The position numbers and the translations under genes were made by a program. From assembly GCF_030851345.1 (NCBI RefSeq), contig NZ_JALPNU010000026.1, positions 1-55,267 of the forward strand: a stretch of 55,267 nt of DNA, in the 5' to 3' direction. The stretch comes from Marinifilum sp. D714 (GTDB lineage Bacteria; Bacteroidota; Bacteroidia; Bacteroidales; Marinifilaceae). Below the pieces are notes generated by a model that was given only the letters and a program-made list of their open reading frames with translations, was not told the DNA's origin and did not search any database. How positions within the stretch are numbered: the first letter of the stretch is position 1; the number at the start of each line of letters is the position of its first letter. Of this stretch, positions 1 to 8,921 are shown one piece after another.

Positions 1-35
1 TGATCTTAAATCAGTTTTTAACTATATTTGAAGAA

Positions 36-60
36 AGGGTCAGACTAAACATCTAACCCT
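36..60 (-). terminator. Possible weak terminator after the glsB-like gene
   Basis: AGGGT at 36-40 and ACCCT at 56-60 can pair, with an inner AGA/TCT. Read on the minus strand the hairpin lies about 60 nt past the stop of the N-acyltransferase and is followed by a modest T-rich stretch. It is weak because it has no real U-tract. Confidence 0.25.
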
Positions 61-117
61 CTAAATTTCATTTACACACTTTGTGGGACAGTGTCTTTTA
101 TTTTATAACATTTAGTT

Positions 118-1098
118 TTATTTTTTCTTGAAGATATTCAGATTTGGTTTCTTAGGTAATTTGATCTTTAGAAACGATAAATATGACGATGTGTGTCTGT
201 CTATCTTCTGGTCGTAAACATCTGCAATCGTAATCATGATTCCTGTTTCTTCAACATCGCCAAAGTGTGTGTTCACTGCAGTGCCAAAACATTTCATTGT
301 TGGCGATAAACCCATGTAAGCATTGATAAGCGGAGGAATGTTTTCCCCGTTTTTTCTTACATTTTGTGATAAAATTTTATAATTCTCATCGAAAGTTTCA
401 CCGCAAAAATCTTTCGCCAATTGTTCTTCATCCATGTTTGTTTGAAGTGGAGTGGTTGGCCATGCCAATTTTTCTACATCATTAAACATCTTGTTCATGA
501 AATATAAAATGTGATTCCTTGCATCTCTATTGTAATCAGGATACATGGTAACCTTGCCAAAGAAATATTTAATTTCAGGATAATCAACAATTAAAGCACC
601 AAGTCCATCCCATAAATTATCTAAAGCATACAAGCTTTTTCTTCCTTTTTTTATTGATTGATAATCAGGTTGAACAAAAGAACGGCCAAGTTCAATCATG
701 TGAGGCATATAGTTCTTTTTAAAATCATCGGAGAAGTTAAAAAGTCTTGATGTTGCCAAATAAGTCTCTCCATTTTCATCAACAGGAGCTTCGCTACACA
801 AAATATAACGATAACCACCTAAAATTTCTTTGGCTTTAGGATCCCAAACAATTAATTGGTGATACGGTTTTTCATCAATGTCAAAATTGTCGATATCAAG
901 CTCTTTACCAGTTCCACCACCAGCTTTTCTAAAGGTAATTTCTCTTAATCGACCAACTTCTTTCATTAAGTTAGGAGAGTCGTGATGAGTAAAGCAATAG
1001 ATTTCATTAGACCCCTTGTTGGTCTTGCGTACAAATCTCTCTTCTGTTAGCTCTTTTTCAAGCTCTTCTCTTGGTACAGGGGGAATAATTTCTTTCAT
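118..1098 (-). CDS. glsB: GlsB-like glycine/amino-acid N-acyltransferase (OlsB-type GNAT)
   Basis: A 326-aa protein of the OlsB/hemolysin-like GNAT acyltransferase family. These enzymes move a 3-hydroxy-fatty acyl chain from acyl carrier protein to the amino group of an amino acid; in Bacteroides the homologue GlsB N-acylates glycine as the first step to glycine lipids. Family features visible are the GGYRYILC segment near residue 94, the SRLFNFSDDF and ELGRSFVQPDYQ segments around residues 117-146, and a C-terminal extension typical of Bacteroidota forms. The next gene upstream on the same strand is an O-acyltransferase of the GlsA type, so the pair probably forms a two-step pathway. The start ATG is at 1098; a 126-bp gap separates the genes. 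The amino-acid substrate is inferred from homology and pairing. No signal peptide is seen, so it should act at the inner face of the cytoplasmic membrane. Confidence 0.8.
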   Translation of the reverse strand: MKEIIPPVPREELEKELTEERFVRKTNKGSNEIYCFTHHDSPNLMKEVGRLREITFRKAGGGTGKELDIDNFDIDEKPYHQLIVWDPKAKEILGGYRYILCSEAPVDENGETYLATSRLFNFSDDFKKNYMPHMIELGRSFVQPDYQSIKKGRKSLYALDNLWDGLGALIVDYPEIKYFFGKVTMYPDYNRDARNHILYFMNKMFNDVEKLAWPTTPLQTNMDEEQLAKDFCGETFDENYKILSQNVRKNGENIPPLINAYMGLSPTMKCFGTAVNTHFGDVEETGIMITIADVYDQKIDRHTSSYLSFLKIKLPKKPNLNIFKKK

Positions 1099-1224
1099 TT
1101 TAAAGTGGTGTTAATCCTAAGTAGGATGGTTTTATTTTTGGTTTTAATGGGCAACGAAATTAATCACTAATCGAAACAAATAATATTAATGTTATTTAAT
1201 TTTTGATAAAAGTAATATTCGTTT

Positions 1225-2055
1225 TTAGTGATCTGCAAGTTTGTAAGTTTCTCTTTTCATTTTTTCTGCCCACTTATCATACGATAAGCTCTTGTCAAAA
1301 GTTTTATAAGAAACAGGCTTTCCAATTCTAACTGTAAAAGTTTTACCTCTTTGCTTAAACAGTTCGTTTGGCAAATATAACATTTCCAAATTAGATTTTA
1401 ATCCAAAGAACTTTCTTAGGTTGGCTAAGTTGTAAAAAAAGTTAGAATTTCTGCCATCCATGTATATAGGAACAATATCCCTTTTGTGTTTTATTGATTT
1501 TGCAATAAAACTTTTCTTCCAGTCTAAATCCTCAATTTTCCCCTTTTGTTTTCGAGAGACTAAACCTGCAGGAAATGTTAGAATAGTAGATTCGGATTGG
1601 TATGCATTTTCCAATAAAATTGCAGCAGCTTTTGCTTGACCTCCGTGTTTGTTAATTGGAATAAATACATCGTTTAGGTTTTTGATATTCATTAGGATAT
1701 CATTTACCAGAAATCTTATGCCGTCAAATTCTTTTCCAAAAATACTAATCAAGATAATTCCATCGGGACCTCCAAGTGGATGGTTAGAAGCAAATAAATA
1801 TCTTCCATTTTTGTCAATGTTTTCAAGTCCTTCAACTTTGAATTTAATATCAAGTTCCTCCAAAACACTATCGGCAAATTCAATGCCCTGTTTTTGATAA
1901 TTTCTAGATAGAAAATCGTTGATTTCATCTTGATGAATGATGCGTTTCAAATATCGCACAATAAAACCAGGAAGAAGCTTTGTCAGTTTTTCGCTTTTAC
2001 TTGCAAATACTTTTTCGATATCAATTTTTAAATAATTATCTGAATTACTTTCCAT
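1225..2055 (-). CDS. glsA: GlsA-like O-acyltransferase (PlsC/LPLAT family)
   Basis: A 276-aa lysophospholipid-type acyltransferase. The NHPLGG block near residue 91 is the HX4D-like catalytic motif of this Bacteroidota subfamily, and TFPAGLVSR near residue 160 corresponds to the FPEG acceptor-binding block. In Bacteroides, GlsA adds the second, ester-linked acyl chain to the N-acyl-glycine made by GlsB, whose homologue lies just downstream on the same strand. The gene is divergent from mraZ across a 207-bp region. The acyltransferase fold is clear; the specific glycine-lipid role is inferred from the neighbour. A generic 1-acylglycerol-phosphate acyltransferase is the alternative. Confidence 0.75.
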   Translation of the reverse strand: MESNSDNYLKIDIEKVFASKSEKLTKLLPGFIVRYLKRIIHQDEINDFLSRNYQKQGIEFADSVLEELDIKFKVEGLENIDKNGRYLFASNHPLGGPDGIILISIFGKEFDGIRFLVNDILMNIKNLNDVFIPINKHGGQAKAAAILLENAYQSESTILTFPAGLVSRKQKGKIEDLDWKKSFIAKSIKHKRDIVPIYMDGRNSNFFYNLANLRKFFGLKSNLEMLYLPNELFKQRGKTFTVRIGKPVSYKTFDKSLSYDKWAEKMKRETYKLADH

Positions 2056-2093
2056 AAAAGTTTAGCGTAGATTATTTAGGCTAGCAAATATCG

Positions 2094-2101
2094 CAAATTT
2101 A
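2094..2101 (-). promoter_or_regulatory. Possible -7 box for glsA-glsB
   Basis: On the minus strand this reads TAAATTTG, a match to the Bacteroidota -7 consensus TAnnTTTG, about 40 nt before the glsA start. No good -33 TTTG lies at the expected 19-20 nt, so the call is weak. Confidence 0.3.
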
Positions 2102-2196
2102 TTGCATTGTTAGTCCAATTTTAAGGGCTTAATAGAACATCCTGAAGAATAAATAATTGTTGCAGCAAAGAAAAGTTATCAACAATACAATAAAAG

Positions 2197-2221
2197 TGGG
2201 AGTATGTGGTTGAAAGTGGGA
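2197..2221 (+). promoter_or_regulatory. MraZ operator: three boxes at 10-bp spacing
   Basis: TGGGA at 2197-2201, TGGTT at 2207-2211 and TGGGA at 2217-2221 start exactly 10 bp apart with 5-bp spacers. This is the arrangement bound by the ring-shaped MraZ repressor upstream of its own gene in other bacteria. The array ends about 40 nt before the mraZ ATG and covers the likely -33 region, so autorepression of the dcw operon is expected. Confidence 0.85.
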
Positions 2222-2240
2222 GTTTTTTTCTCTAATTTTA
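2210..2240 (+). promoter_or_regulatory. Likely mraZ/dcw promoter
   Basis: TTG at 2210-2212 and TAATTTTA at 2233-2240 are separated by 20 nt, close to the Bacteroidota -33/-7 pattern, although the last base of the -7 box is A rather than G. The -33 element lies inside the second MraZ box, consistent with repression by occlusion. Confidence 0.4.
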
Positions 2241-2262
2241 CAATTGTAAATCGATTTTTTTA

Positions 2263-2727
2263 ATGCAAACATTCATAGGCGATTATCAATGCAAATTGGA
2301 CGCAAAAGGGCGCGTGTTGCTGCCTTCAGCGTTTCGGAAGCTTCTAAATGGAGATTCTGAGAATCGCTGTGTGCTTAGAAAAAACCTGCATGACAGGTGT
2401 CTTGATTTGTATCCGATGAAAGAATGGGAAAGGCAAATTGAGATGGTTAGAGCCAGAGTTAATACATTCAATAAAAGGCATGCGGCTTTTATGCGTGAAT
2501 TTTACAGAGGTACAGCGGAGGTTCAGATTGATAGTAATGGAAGGATTTTAATTCCCAAAAAGTTTTTTGAGTTTGCGGGCTTTAGAAAGGAAATCACCTT
2601 AGCAGGTCAGGATGATAAGATCGAAATTTGGGATACTGAAGCCTACGAAAAACCAGCACTGTCAGACGATGATTTTAGCAGTCTGGCAAATGAGATTTTA
2701 GGAGGGAGTATTAATCCTGAATTATAA
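2263..2727 (+). CDS. mraZ: Transcriptional regulator MraZ
   Basis: A 154-aa protein with two AbrB-like DNA-binding halves. It begins with the family-typical pattern MQTFIGDYQCKLDAKGRVLLP, in which DAKGR-LLP is the first signature; DSNGRILIPKKF near residues 85-97 is the second. MraZ binds TGGGA-type repeats upstream of itself and represses the division/cell-wall operon it heads. Such repeats lie directly upstream here. The length is normal for the family, and rsmH follows after about 64 bp. The identification is firm. Confidence 0.97.
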   Translation: MQTFIGDYQCKLDAKGRVLLPSAFRKLLNGDSENRCVLRKNLHDRCLDLYPMKEWERQIEMVRARVNTFNKRHAAFMREFYRGTAEVQIDSNGRILIPKKFFEFAGFRKEITLAGQDDKIEIWDTEAYEKPALSDDDFSSLANEILGGSINPEL

Positions 2728-2791
2728 TTGATTTTGAGAAAAACATTGGCTTTCTTCGCGCTTGATTTAAATAGTGATTAAAAGATTAGAA

Positions 2792-3697
2792 ATGAGTGAA
2801 TATCATATACCAGTTTTGTTGGATGAATGTATTGAGGGATTGAAAATCAATCCTGAGGGAATCTATGTGGATTTAACCTTTGGAGGAGGTGGTCACTCAA
2901 GAGAAATATTAAAGCATTTAACTACTGGAAAATTGATCGGTTTTGATCAGGATGAAGATGCTGAAGCCAATGTTCCGGATGATGAAAATTTTATTTTCGT
3001 TCGTCACAATTTCAGATACTTCAAAAACTTTGTAAAGTACCTGGGGTATGAGAAGATCGATGGAATTTTAGCTGATTTAGGAGTTTCTTCTCACGAATTT
3101 GATGTTGCAGAGCGTGGTTTTTCTTTCCGTTTCGATGGTGATTTGGATATGAGGATGAACCAGAGTTCAGATTTTACGGCAGCTGATATTCTTAATGATT
3201 ACGATGTTGAAGATTTGTTTAAGATTTTCAAAATGTATGGAGAAGTGAAGAATCCTGGTAAGTTGGTGAAATTGATTGAAAATTATCGCAAAGAGAACAA
3301 TTTTGAAACCATTCAGCAGTTTAAAGAGGTGATCGCTCCATGTGTGCCAAAGTTTAAAGATCATAAATATTTGGCTCAGGTGTTTCAAGCACTAAGAATT
3401 GAGGTGAACAAGGAAATGGATGTTCTCAAGGAAATGCTGGAGCAGTGTGCGGATGTATTGAAGCCTGAAGGTAGATTGGTAGTGATAACTTATCACTCGT
3501 TGGAGGATCGGTTGGTGAAAAACTACATACGTGATGGTAAGTTTGAAGGAGGAGCCGAGAAAGATTTCTTTGGCAATGTTCAAACACCACTTACAAGTGT
3601 GAATAGAAAAGTGATTTTGCCAACCGAAAAAGAAATTGAAAGAAACGGTCGAGCAAGAAGTGCCAAGCTTAGAATTGCAAAACCAAATTTGAAATAG
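2792..3697 (+). CDS. rsmH: 16S rRNA (cytosine(1402)-N(4))-methyltransferase RsmH (MraW)
   Basis: A SAM-dependent enzyme that methylates N4 of C1402 in the decoding centre of 16S rRNA. It opens with SEYHIPVLLDECIEGL, followed by the SAM-binding loop DLTFGGGGHS near residue 28, the GILADLGVSSHEFD block and the C-terminal YHSLEDRLVKNY motif. All of these are diagnostic. I place the start at the ATG at 2792, giving 301 aa, because homology begins there. An in-frame GTG at 2774 would add six residues (MIKRLE) with no family support. The gene ends one base before the ftsL ATG, so it is translationally coupled in the dcw operon. Confidence 0.95.
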   Translation: MSEYHIPVLLDECIEGLKINPEGIYVDLTFGGGGHSREILKHLTTGKLIGFDQDEDAEANVPDDENFIFVRHNFRYFKNFVKYLGYEKIDGILADLGVSSHEFDVAERGFSFRFDGDLDMRMNQSSDFTAADILNDYDVEDLFKIFKMYGEVKNPGKLVKLIENYRKENNFETIQQFKEVIAPCVPKFKDHKYLAQVFQALRIEVNKEMDVLKEMLEQCADVLKPEGRLVVITYHSLEDRLVKNYIRDGKFEGGAEKDFFGNVQTPLTSVNRKVILPTEKEIERNGRARSAKLRIAKPNLK

Positions 3698-3698
3698 T

Positions 3699-4079
3699 AT
3701 GTTCAGATTTAGAAAGAAATACAACGATTTTGTAAGTCCTACCAAAGAGCAGAAGGAGATTTCTAGTGCTTCGGTAAAGGATTTTATCGACGGTAGTATT
3801 TTAACTAAATCGGCAGTTGTTCAGCAATTGCCATTTGTGCTTTTTTTGGTTTGCCTTGGTATTTTTTATATCAGTAATCGATATAAATCAGAAAAGGTTT
3901 ATAGAGATATGGTTAGTCTTGAAAAGGAATTGAAAGATTTAAGATTCGAGTCGATTACAACGGCTTCGGATTTAATGTATATGAGTAAGCAATCGGAAGT
4001 TTTAAAACGAGTTCAAAAGGAAGGTTTGGGTTTGATTGAATCAACAGAACCTCCTGTAAAAATTTACATCGATAAATAG
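3699..4079 (+). CDS. ftsL: FtsL-like cell-division protein
   Basis: A 126-aa bitopic membrane protein. About 45 basic, charged N-terminal residues face the cytoplasm. One membrane segment follows (around residues 46-62, LPFVLFLVCLGIFYIS), then a coiled-coil-prone region (SLEKELKDLRFESITTASDL) in the periplasm. This is the architecture of FtsL, which forms a complex with FtsB and FtsQ to activate septal peptidoglycan synthesis by FtsW-FtsI. Sequence similarity in this family is low; the call rests on topology and on its conserved place between rsmH and ftsI. Its stop overlaps the ftsI GTG start by one base. Confidence 0.8.
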   Translation: MFRFRKKYNDFVSPTKEQKEISSASVKDFIDGSILTKSAVVQQLPFVLFLVCLGIFYISNRYKSEKVYRDMVSLEKELKDLRFESITTASDLMYMSKQSEVLKRVQKEGLGLIESTEPPVKIYIDK

Positions 4080-6196
4080 TGCCAATAAAAAAAGATATCA
4101 TATGGCGAGTTGGTTTGGTGTATGCAGTTGTAATGCTTTTTGCATTAATGATTGTAGGACGCGTTGTGACCTTACAATTGTTCGAAGGAGATTATTGGAG
4201 AGGAAAGGCTCAAAAGATCTCACAACGAGATGTAACCGTGCATGCCAATCGAGGTGATATATGTGCTGAAGATGGACGTCTTTTAGCAACCTCATTGCCA
4301 TATTATCAGTTAAGAATGGATTTTAGAGCTTCAGGATTAACTGATGAAGTGTTTAAATCCAAAGTTGATTCTTTGGCTCTTTGTTTGTCAAGATTTTTTA
4401 ATGACAAATCGAAGAATGAATATCGTCGATTTTTATGGAACTCAAAGTACAAGAAAAAATCCAACCGGTATGTCCTGATAAATCGCCGTAAGGTAAACTA
4501 CAATGAACTTAAGGTGATTAAAACTTTTCCATTGTTCCGATTGGGCAAAAACAAAGGCGGTTTAATTTGTGAACAAGAAAATAAACGACAACAACCTCAC
4601 CGAAATCTCGCTACAAGAACCATTGGTTATCTGAATAAAGAGGATAACAACAAGTTAATAGGTAGAGTTGGAATGGAAGGGGCTTTTGAAAGTGAGCTGA
4701 AAGGAGTTGATGGTGTTAGTATCATGCAAAAAATGTCGGGAAGATGGTTGCCTGTAAATATGGTGGAACCTAAGGATGGAAATGATCTGATTACAACCAT
4801 TGATGTCAATTATCAAGATGTGGCAGAATCGGCTTTGTATCATCAGTTGGTAAAATATAATGCACATCATGGATCTGCAATTTTAATGGAAGTGAAGACA
4901 GGTGCCATTAAAGCAATTGCCAACATTGGTTATGACGAGAAGAAAAAAGTGTATCGCGAGTTGTATAATTACGCCATTGGAGAAGCAACAGAACCTGGTT
5001 CAACCTTTAAGTTAGCCTCTATGATGGCTCTCTTGGAAGATGGTTATGTTGGTCCAATGGATTCGGTTGATACGGGTAATGGAATTTATCGTTTTTACAA
5101 TGCCAAAATGAGAGATTCTCATTATGGAGGATATGGAAAGATAACTGTTCAGGAAGCTTTTGAGAAATCTTCAAATGTTGGGATTTCGAAATTGGTAGAT
5201 GAACACTATAAAAATAAACCAAGAGAATTTATTAATCGTTTGTACGATTTTCGTTTAAATGAACCTCTTGGATTAGAAATTAGAGGAGAAGGTACACCAA
5301 AAATCAAGTATCCTGATGATCCAACTTGGTCTGGAATTTCATTACCGTGGATGTCGATAGGATATTCGATTCATCAAACACCGTTGCAAACATTGACTTT
5401 TTATAATGCAATTGCAAATGATGGCAAAATGATGAAACCAAAATTTGTTAAGGAAATTAGATATCATGGTGAAGTGATATCTAAGTTTGATGATGAGGTT
5501 TTAAAATCGAAGATTTGTTCAGGACAAACATTGGAAACCGTCCAAAATATGCTGGAAGGTGTGGTTTTGAGAGGCACTGCCCGAAACTTGAGGAATTCAA
5601 ACTATAAAATTGCAGGCAAGACAGGTACGGCGCAGATTGCAGACGGTAAAAAAGGTTATGGGCATAAGGTATATCAGGCATCATTTGTAGGATATTTCCC
5701 TGCTGACGACCCAATGTATTCTTGTATTGTAGTGATTAATCGTCCAAATAAAACCAAAGGATTTTATGGCAATCAAGTGGCAGGCCCTGTTTTTAAATCA
5801 ATTGCCGATAAAGTTTATGCGATGAGCTATTCAATGCATCCAGAAAGAATAAATGAAGAGGAGGAAGGACCTAAAGTGCCCATCTCGCTAAACGGAAGCA
5901 AAGAGGATTTAGATTTGGTTTTTGATGACTTGAATATCGATATCACAAATCCAGAAATTCAAACAGAATGGGTGGTTACATCTCGTAAAGATTCTGTAAT
6001 TGAATACAAATACAGACGAGTAAAAAACTTTTTGGTTCCGAATGTAAAAGGAATGGGAGTGCAGGACGCATTATATATATTGGAAAATGTAGGGTTGAGA
6101 GTTAATGTTCGGGGAGCTGGTTCTGTTTCCAAACAATCCTTGCGTCCAGGCAGCAATTTCCGTTCGGGAGATATAATAACTATTGATTTATCTTAA
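4079..6196 (+). CDS. ftsI: Penicillin-binding protein (FtsI/PBP3, septal transpeptidase) with PASTA domain
   Basis: A 705-aa class B penicillin-binding protein that cross-links septal peptidoglycan with FtsW. A short cytoplasmic start leads into a membrane anchor near residues 12-30 and a pedestal (dimerisation) domain. The transpeptidase domain shows the active-site STFK (Ser308-Lys311), the SSN triad near residue 365 and KTGTAQ near residue 515. One PASTA domain occupies about residues 645-705 (VPNVKGMGVQDAL). The start is the GTG at 4079, overlapping the ftsL stop TAG by one base; no better ATG exists upstream. PASTA-bearing FtsI is usual in Bacteroidota. Confidence 0.95.
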   Translation: MPIKKDIIWRVGLVYAVVMLFALMIVGRVVTLQLFEGDYWRGKAQKISQRDVTVHANRGDICAEDGRLLATSLPYYQLRMDFRASGLTDEVFKSKVDSLALCLSRFFNDKSKNEYRRFLWNSKYKKKSNRYVLINRRKVNYNELKVIKTFPLFRLGKNKGGLICEQENKRQQPHRNLATRTIGYLNKEDNNKLIGRVGMEGAFESELKGVDGVSIMQKMSGRWLPVNMVEPKDGNDLITTIDVNYQDVAESALYHQLVKYNAHHGSAILMEVKTGAIKAIANIGYDEKKKVYRELYNYAIGEATEPGSTFKLASMMALLEDGYVGPMDSVDTGNGIYRFYNAKMRDSHYGGYGKITVQEAFEKSSNVGISKLVDEHYKNKPREFINRLYDFRLNEPLGLEIRGEGTPKIKYPDDPTWSGISLPWMSIGYSIHQTPLQTLTFYNAIANDGKMMKPKFVKEIRYHGEVISKFDDEVLKSKICSGQTLETVQNMLEGVVLRGTARNLRNSNYKIAGKTGTAQIADGKKGYGHKVYQASFVGYFPADDPMYSCIVVINRPNKTKGFYGNQVAGPVFKSIADKVYAMSYSMHPERINEEEEGPKVPISLNGSKEDLDLVFDDLNIDITNPEIQTEWVVTSRKDSVIEYKYRRVKNFLVPNVKGMGVQDALYILENVGLRVNVRGAGSVSKQSLRPGSNFRSGDIITIDLS

Positions 6197-6207
6197 AAGA
6201 ATAAGAT

Positions 6208-7665
6208 ATGAGTGTGAAGATAAATAAACTTTTTAGTTCGGTTAAAATAGAAAGCCTAAAGGGTATGAGTGATGTTGAGATCAACAACATTCATTTCGAT
6301 TCGCGAAAAGTAGAGGAAGGGGACCTATTTGTAGCGTGTAGGGGAACTGTTAGTGATGGGCACAAATATATAGCATCAGTAGAAGAGAAAGGCGCAAAAG
6401 TTATTGTTTGTGAAGAATTGCCAGAAGTTACCAACTCTGAAACTACCTATATCATTGTTGAGGATTCATTGGTCGTATTGTCTGAATTGGCTCATAACTA
6501 CTATGGGAAACCAACACATGACATTCAACTGGTCGGTGTTACAGGCACAAATGGGAAAACAACAATTGCAACTTTATTGTATCGATTATTCAAAAAGTTA
6601 GGGTACAAAGTGGGCTTGTTATCAACGGTAAAAAACTATGTAGATGAGAAAGAAATTGTAGCGACTCATACAACTCCTGACTCATTACAATTGAATGCAT
6701 TACTTGCTGATATGGTTGCTGAAGGATGCGAGTTTTGCTTTATGGAAGTTAGTTCACACGCAATTGATCAGAGACGCATTGGGGCATTACAATACAAAGG
6801 AGGAATATTTACAAATATTACGCATGATCATTTGGATTATCACAAAACATTTGATGCTTACTTGAAAGTGAAGAAGCGCTTTTTTGATGATTTGGGTAAA
6901 ACATCTTTTGCCATTACAAATGCTGATGATAAGAATGGCAAGTTAATGTTACAAAATACAAAAGCACATAAGTTTTTGTATTCAACTCGTTCTTTTGCTG
7001 ATTTTAGATGTAAGATTTTGGAAAAGCATTTTACAGGAATGTTGTTGGAGATTGATGGTGTGGAAACCTGGACCAATTTTATTGGAGATTTTAATGCACA
7101 CAATTTATTGGCGGTATATGCAGCAGCCAGATTATTAAATCAGGAGAAGGAGGAAGTGCTTCGTGGAATTAGCGAACTAACTTCAGTGGATGGAAGGTTT
7201 GAGAGTATCATATCACCGGAAGGTGTAATGGCTATTGTTGATTATGCGCATACTCCTGATGCTTTGAAAAATGTTTTAGAAACCATAGAAGCATTACGAA
7301 CCAGAAATGAGCAGGTAATCACTGTTGTTGGCTGTGGAGGTGATAGGGACAAAACCAAGCGACCAACAATGGCAAAAATTAGTTCGAACTTAAGTGATAA
7401 GGTAATTTTGACTTCTGATAATCCAAGGTCGGAAGATCCAGATCAGATTATTTCGGATATGAAAGAAGGTGTTGAAGCATGTAATATTAGAAAAGTTTTA
7501 GCAATTACCGATAGAAAAGAGGCCATTCGTACTGCTTGTATGTTGGCACAAAAAGGAGATATCATCCTGGTGGCTGGAAAAGGTCACGAGGATTACCAGG
7601 AAATAAAAGGAGTGAAACATCATTTTGATGATAAAGAAGTAATACAAGAAATTTTTAAACTGTAG
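6208..7665 (+). CDS. murE: UDP-N-acetylmuramoyl-L-alanyl-D-glutamate--2,6-diaminopimelate ligase
   Basis: A 485-aa Mur ligase that adds the third residue of the peptidoglycan stem peptide in the cytoplasm. The ATP-binding P-loop TGTNGKTT starts at Thr112. The DNPR motif at residues 404-407 (SDNPRSEDP) is the signature of MurE enzymes that use meso-diaminopimelate rather than lysine, so the cell wall is predicted to be of the meso-DAP type. [13 protein letters not shown] binds the nucleotide substrate. It lies 11 bp after ftsI and 2 bp before mraY. Confidence 0.97.
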   Translation: MSVKINKLFSSVKIESLKGMSDVEINNIHFDSRKVEEGDLFVACRGTVSDGHKYIASVEEKGAKVIVCEELPEVTNSETTYIIVEDSLVVLSELAHNYYGKPTHDIQLVGVTGTNGKTTIATLLYRLFKKLGYKVGLLSTVKNYVDEKEIVATHTTPDSLQLNALLADMVAEGCEFCFMEVSSHAIDQRRIGALQYKGGIFTNITHDHLDYHKTFDAYLKVKKRFFDDLGKTSFAITNADDKNGKLMLQNTKAHKFLYSTRSFADFRCKILEKHFTGMLLEIDGVETWTNFIGDFNAHNLLAVYAAARLLNQEKEEVLRGISELTSVDGRFESIISPEGVMAIVDYAHTPDALKNVLETIEALRTRNEQVITVVGCGGDRDKTKRPTMAKISSNLSDKVILTSDNPRSEDPDQIISDMKEGVEACNIRKVLAITDRKEAIRTACMLAQKGDIILVAGKGHEDYQEIKGVKHHFDDKEVIQEIFKL

Positions 7666-7667
7666 GT

Positions 7668-8921
7668 ATGTTTTATTATTTGTTCAGATATTTAAATCAG
7701 TTAGATTTTCCAGGTGCTGGAATGTTCGATTACATTTCGTTTCGTGCGTCAATGGCAATTATGTTGTCCTTGTTTATTTCAACTGTATTTGGGAAGAAAA
7801 TCATTTTATTACTTCAAAAACAACAAATCGGTGAAATTGTTCGTGATTTGGGTCTAGCTGGTCAGCTTGAGAAAAAAGGGACTCCTACAATGGGAGGAAT
7901 TATCATTATCATTTCAATCCTGATTCCAGTTTTACTCTTTGCAAAACTGGAGAATACCTATATCATTTTAATGGTGATTACAACTGTTTGGTTGGGTTTT
8001 ATTGGCTTTGTTGATGACTACATTAAAGTATTCAAGAAAGATAAGGAAGGATTGAAGGGAAGATTTAAGGTTGCAGGTCAGATTGGACTCGGGTTAATTG
8101 TTGGTCTTACTCTTTATTTGAGTGACGATGTTGTAATTCGAGAGAAAGCTAGTATTGATGAAATTGGTGTAAAAACAGAATTGGTAGATGAAGGATTTAC
8201 TACAGAGAAACCTGGTGTTACAAGACTTACAACTGATGTAAAATCAACAAAAACCACTATCCCATTCTTTAAAAATAATGAGTTTGATTACGAATATCTT
8301 GTAAGTTTTGCGGGGGAGCATGCACCTAAATTGGCATGGTTGGTATTTATCATTATTACCATTTTTATTGTTACTGCCGTATCCAATGGAGCAAATATTA
8401 CCGATGGGTTGGATGGTTTAGCAACAGGTTCATCTGCAATTGTTGGAGCAACACTTGGGATTCTGGCTTACGTATCGGGTCATGTTGTATATGCTGACTA
8501 TTTGAATATCATGTATATCCCAAATTCAGGTGAGCTGGTAGTATTTATAGCTGCATTTATTGGTGCAACCATTGGATTTATGTGGTACAATTCATTCCCT
8601 GCACAAGTATTTATGGGAGATACAGGTTCGTTATCACTTGGTGGAATCATTGCAGTATTTGCAATTATCATTCATAAAGAATTGCTGATTCCTATTTTAT
8701 GTGGAATCTTTTTGGTAGAGAATATATCAGTAATGATGCAGGTTTCATGGTTTAAATATACCAGAAAGAAATATGGAGAAGGCCGTAGAATATTTAGAAT
8801 GGCTCCCTTACATCATCATTATCAAATGAAGGGTTATCCGGAACCAAAAATTGTAACTCGTTTCTGGATTATCGGAATTTTCCTTGCGGTGATTACAATA
8901 GTAACGCTTAAAATTCGCTAA
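7668..8921 (+). CDS. mraY: Phospho-N-acetylmuramoyl-pentapeptide-transferase MraY, enlarged form
   Basis: A polytopic membrane enzyme that makes lipid I from UDP-MurNAc-pentapeptide and undecaprenyl phosphate. Conserved segments are [10 protein letters not shown] near residue 64, the catalytic [16 protein letters not shown] near residue 118, [15 protein letters not shown] near residue 238 and [14 protein letters not shown] near residue 380. At 417 aa it is about 55 residues longer than the common form (about 360). The extra material is a soluble loop at about residues 152-210, a feature I associate with Bacteroidota MraY. Its stop overlaps the murD start (TAATG). Confidence 0.97.
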   Translation: MFYYLFRYLNQLDFPGAGMFDYISFRASMAIMLSLFISTVFGKKIILLLQKQQIGEIVRDLGLAGQLEKKGTPTMGGIIIIISILIPVLLFAKLENTYIILMVITTVWLGFIGFVDDYIKVFKKDKEGLKGRFKVAGQIGLGLIVGLTLYLSDDVVIREKASIDEIGVKTELVDEGFTTEKPGVTRLTTDVKSTKTTIPFFKNNEFDYEYLVSFAGEHAPKLAWLVFIIITIFIVTAVSNGANITDGLDGLATGSSAIVGATLGILAYVSGHVVYADYLNIMYIPNSGELVVFIAAFIGATIGFMWYNSFPAQVFMGDTGSLSLGGIIAVFAIIIHKELLIPILCGIFLVENISVMMQVSWFKYTRKKYGEGRRIFRMAPLHHHYQMKGYPEPKIVTRFWIIGIFLAVITIVTLKIR

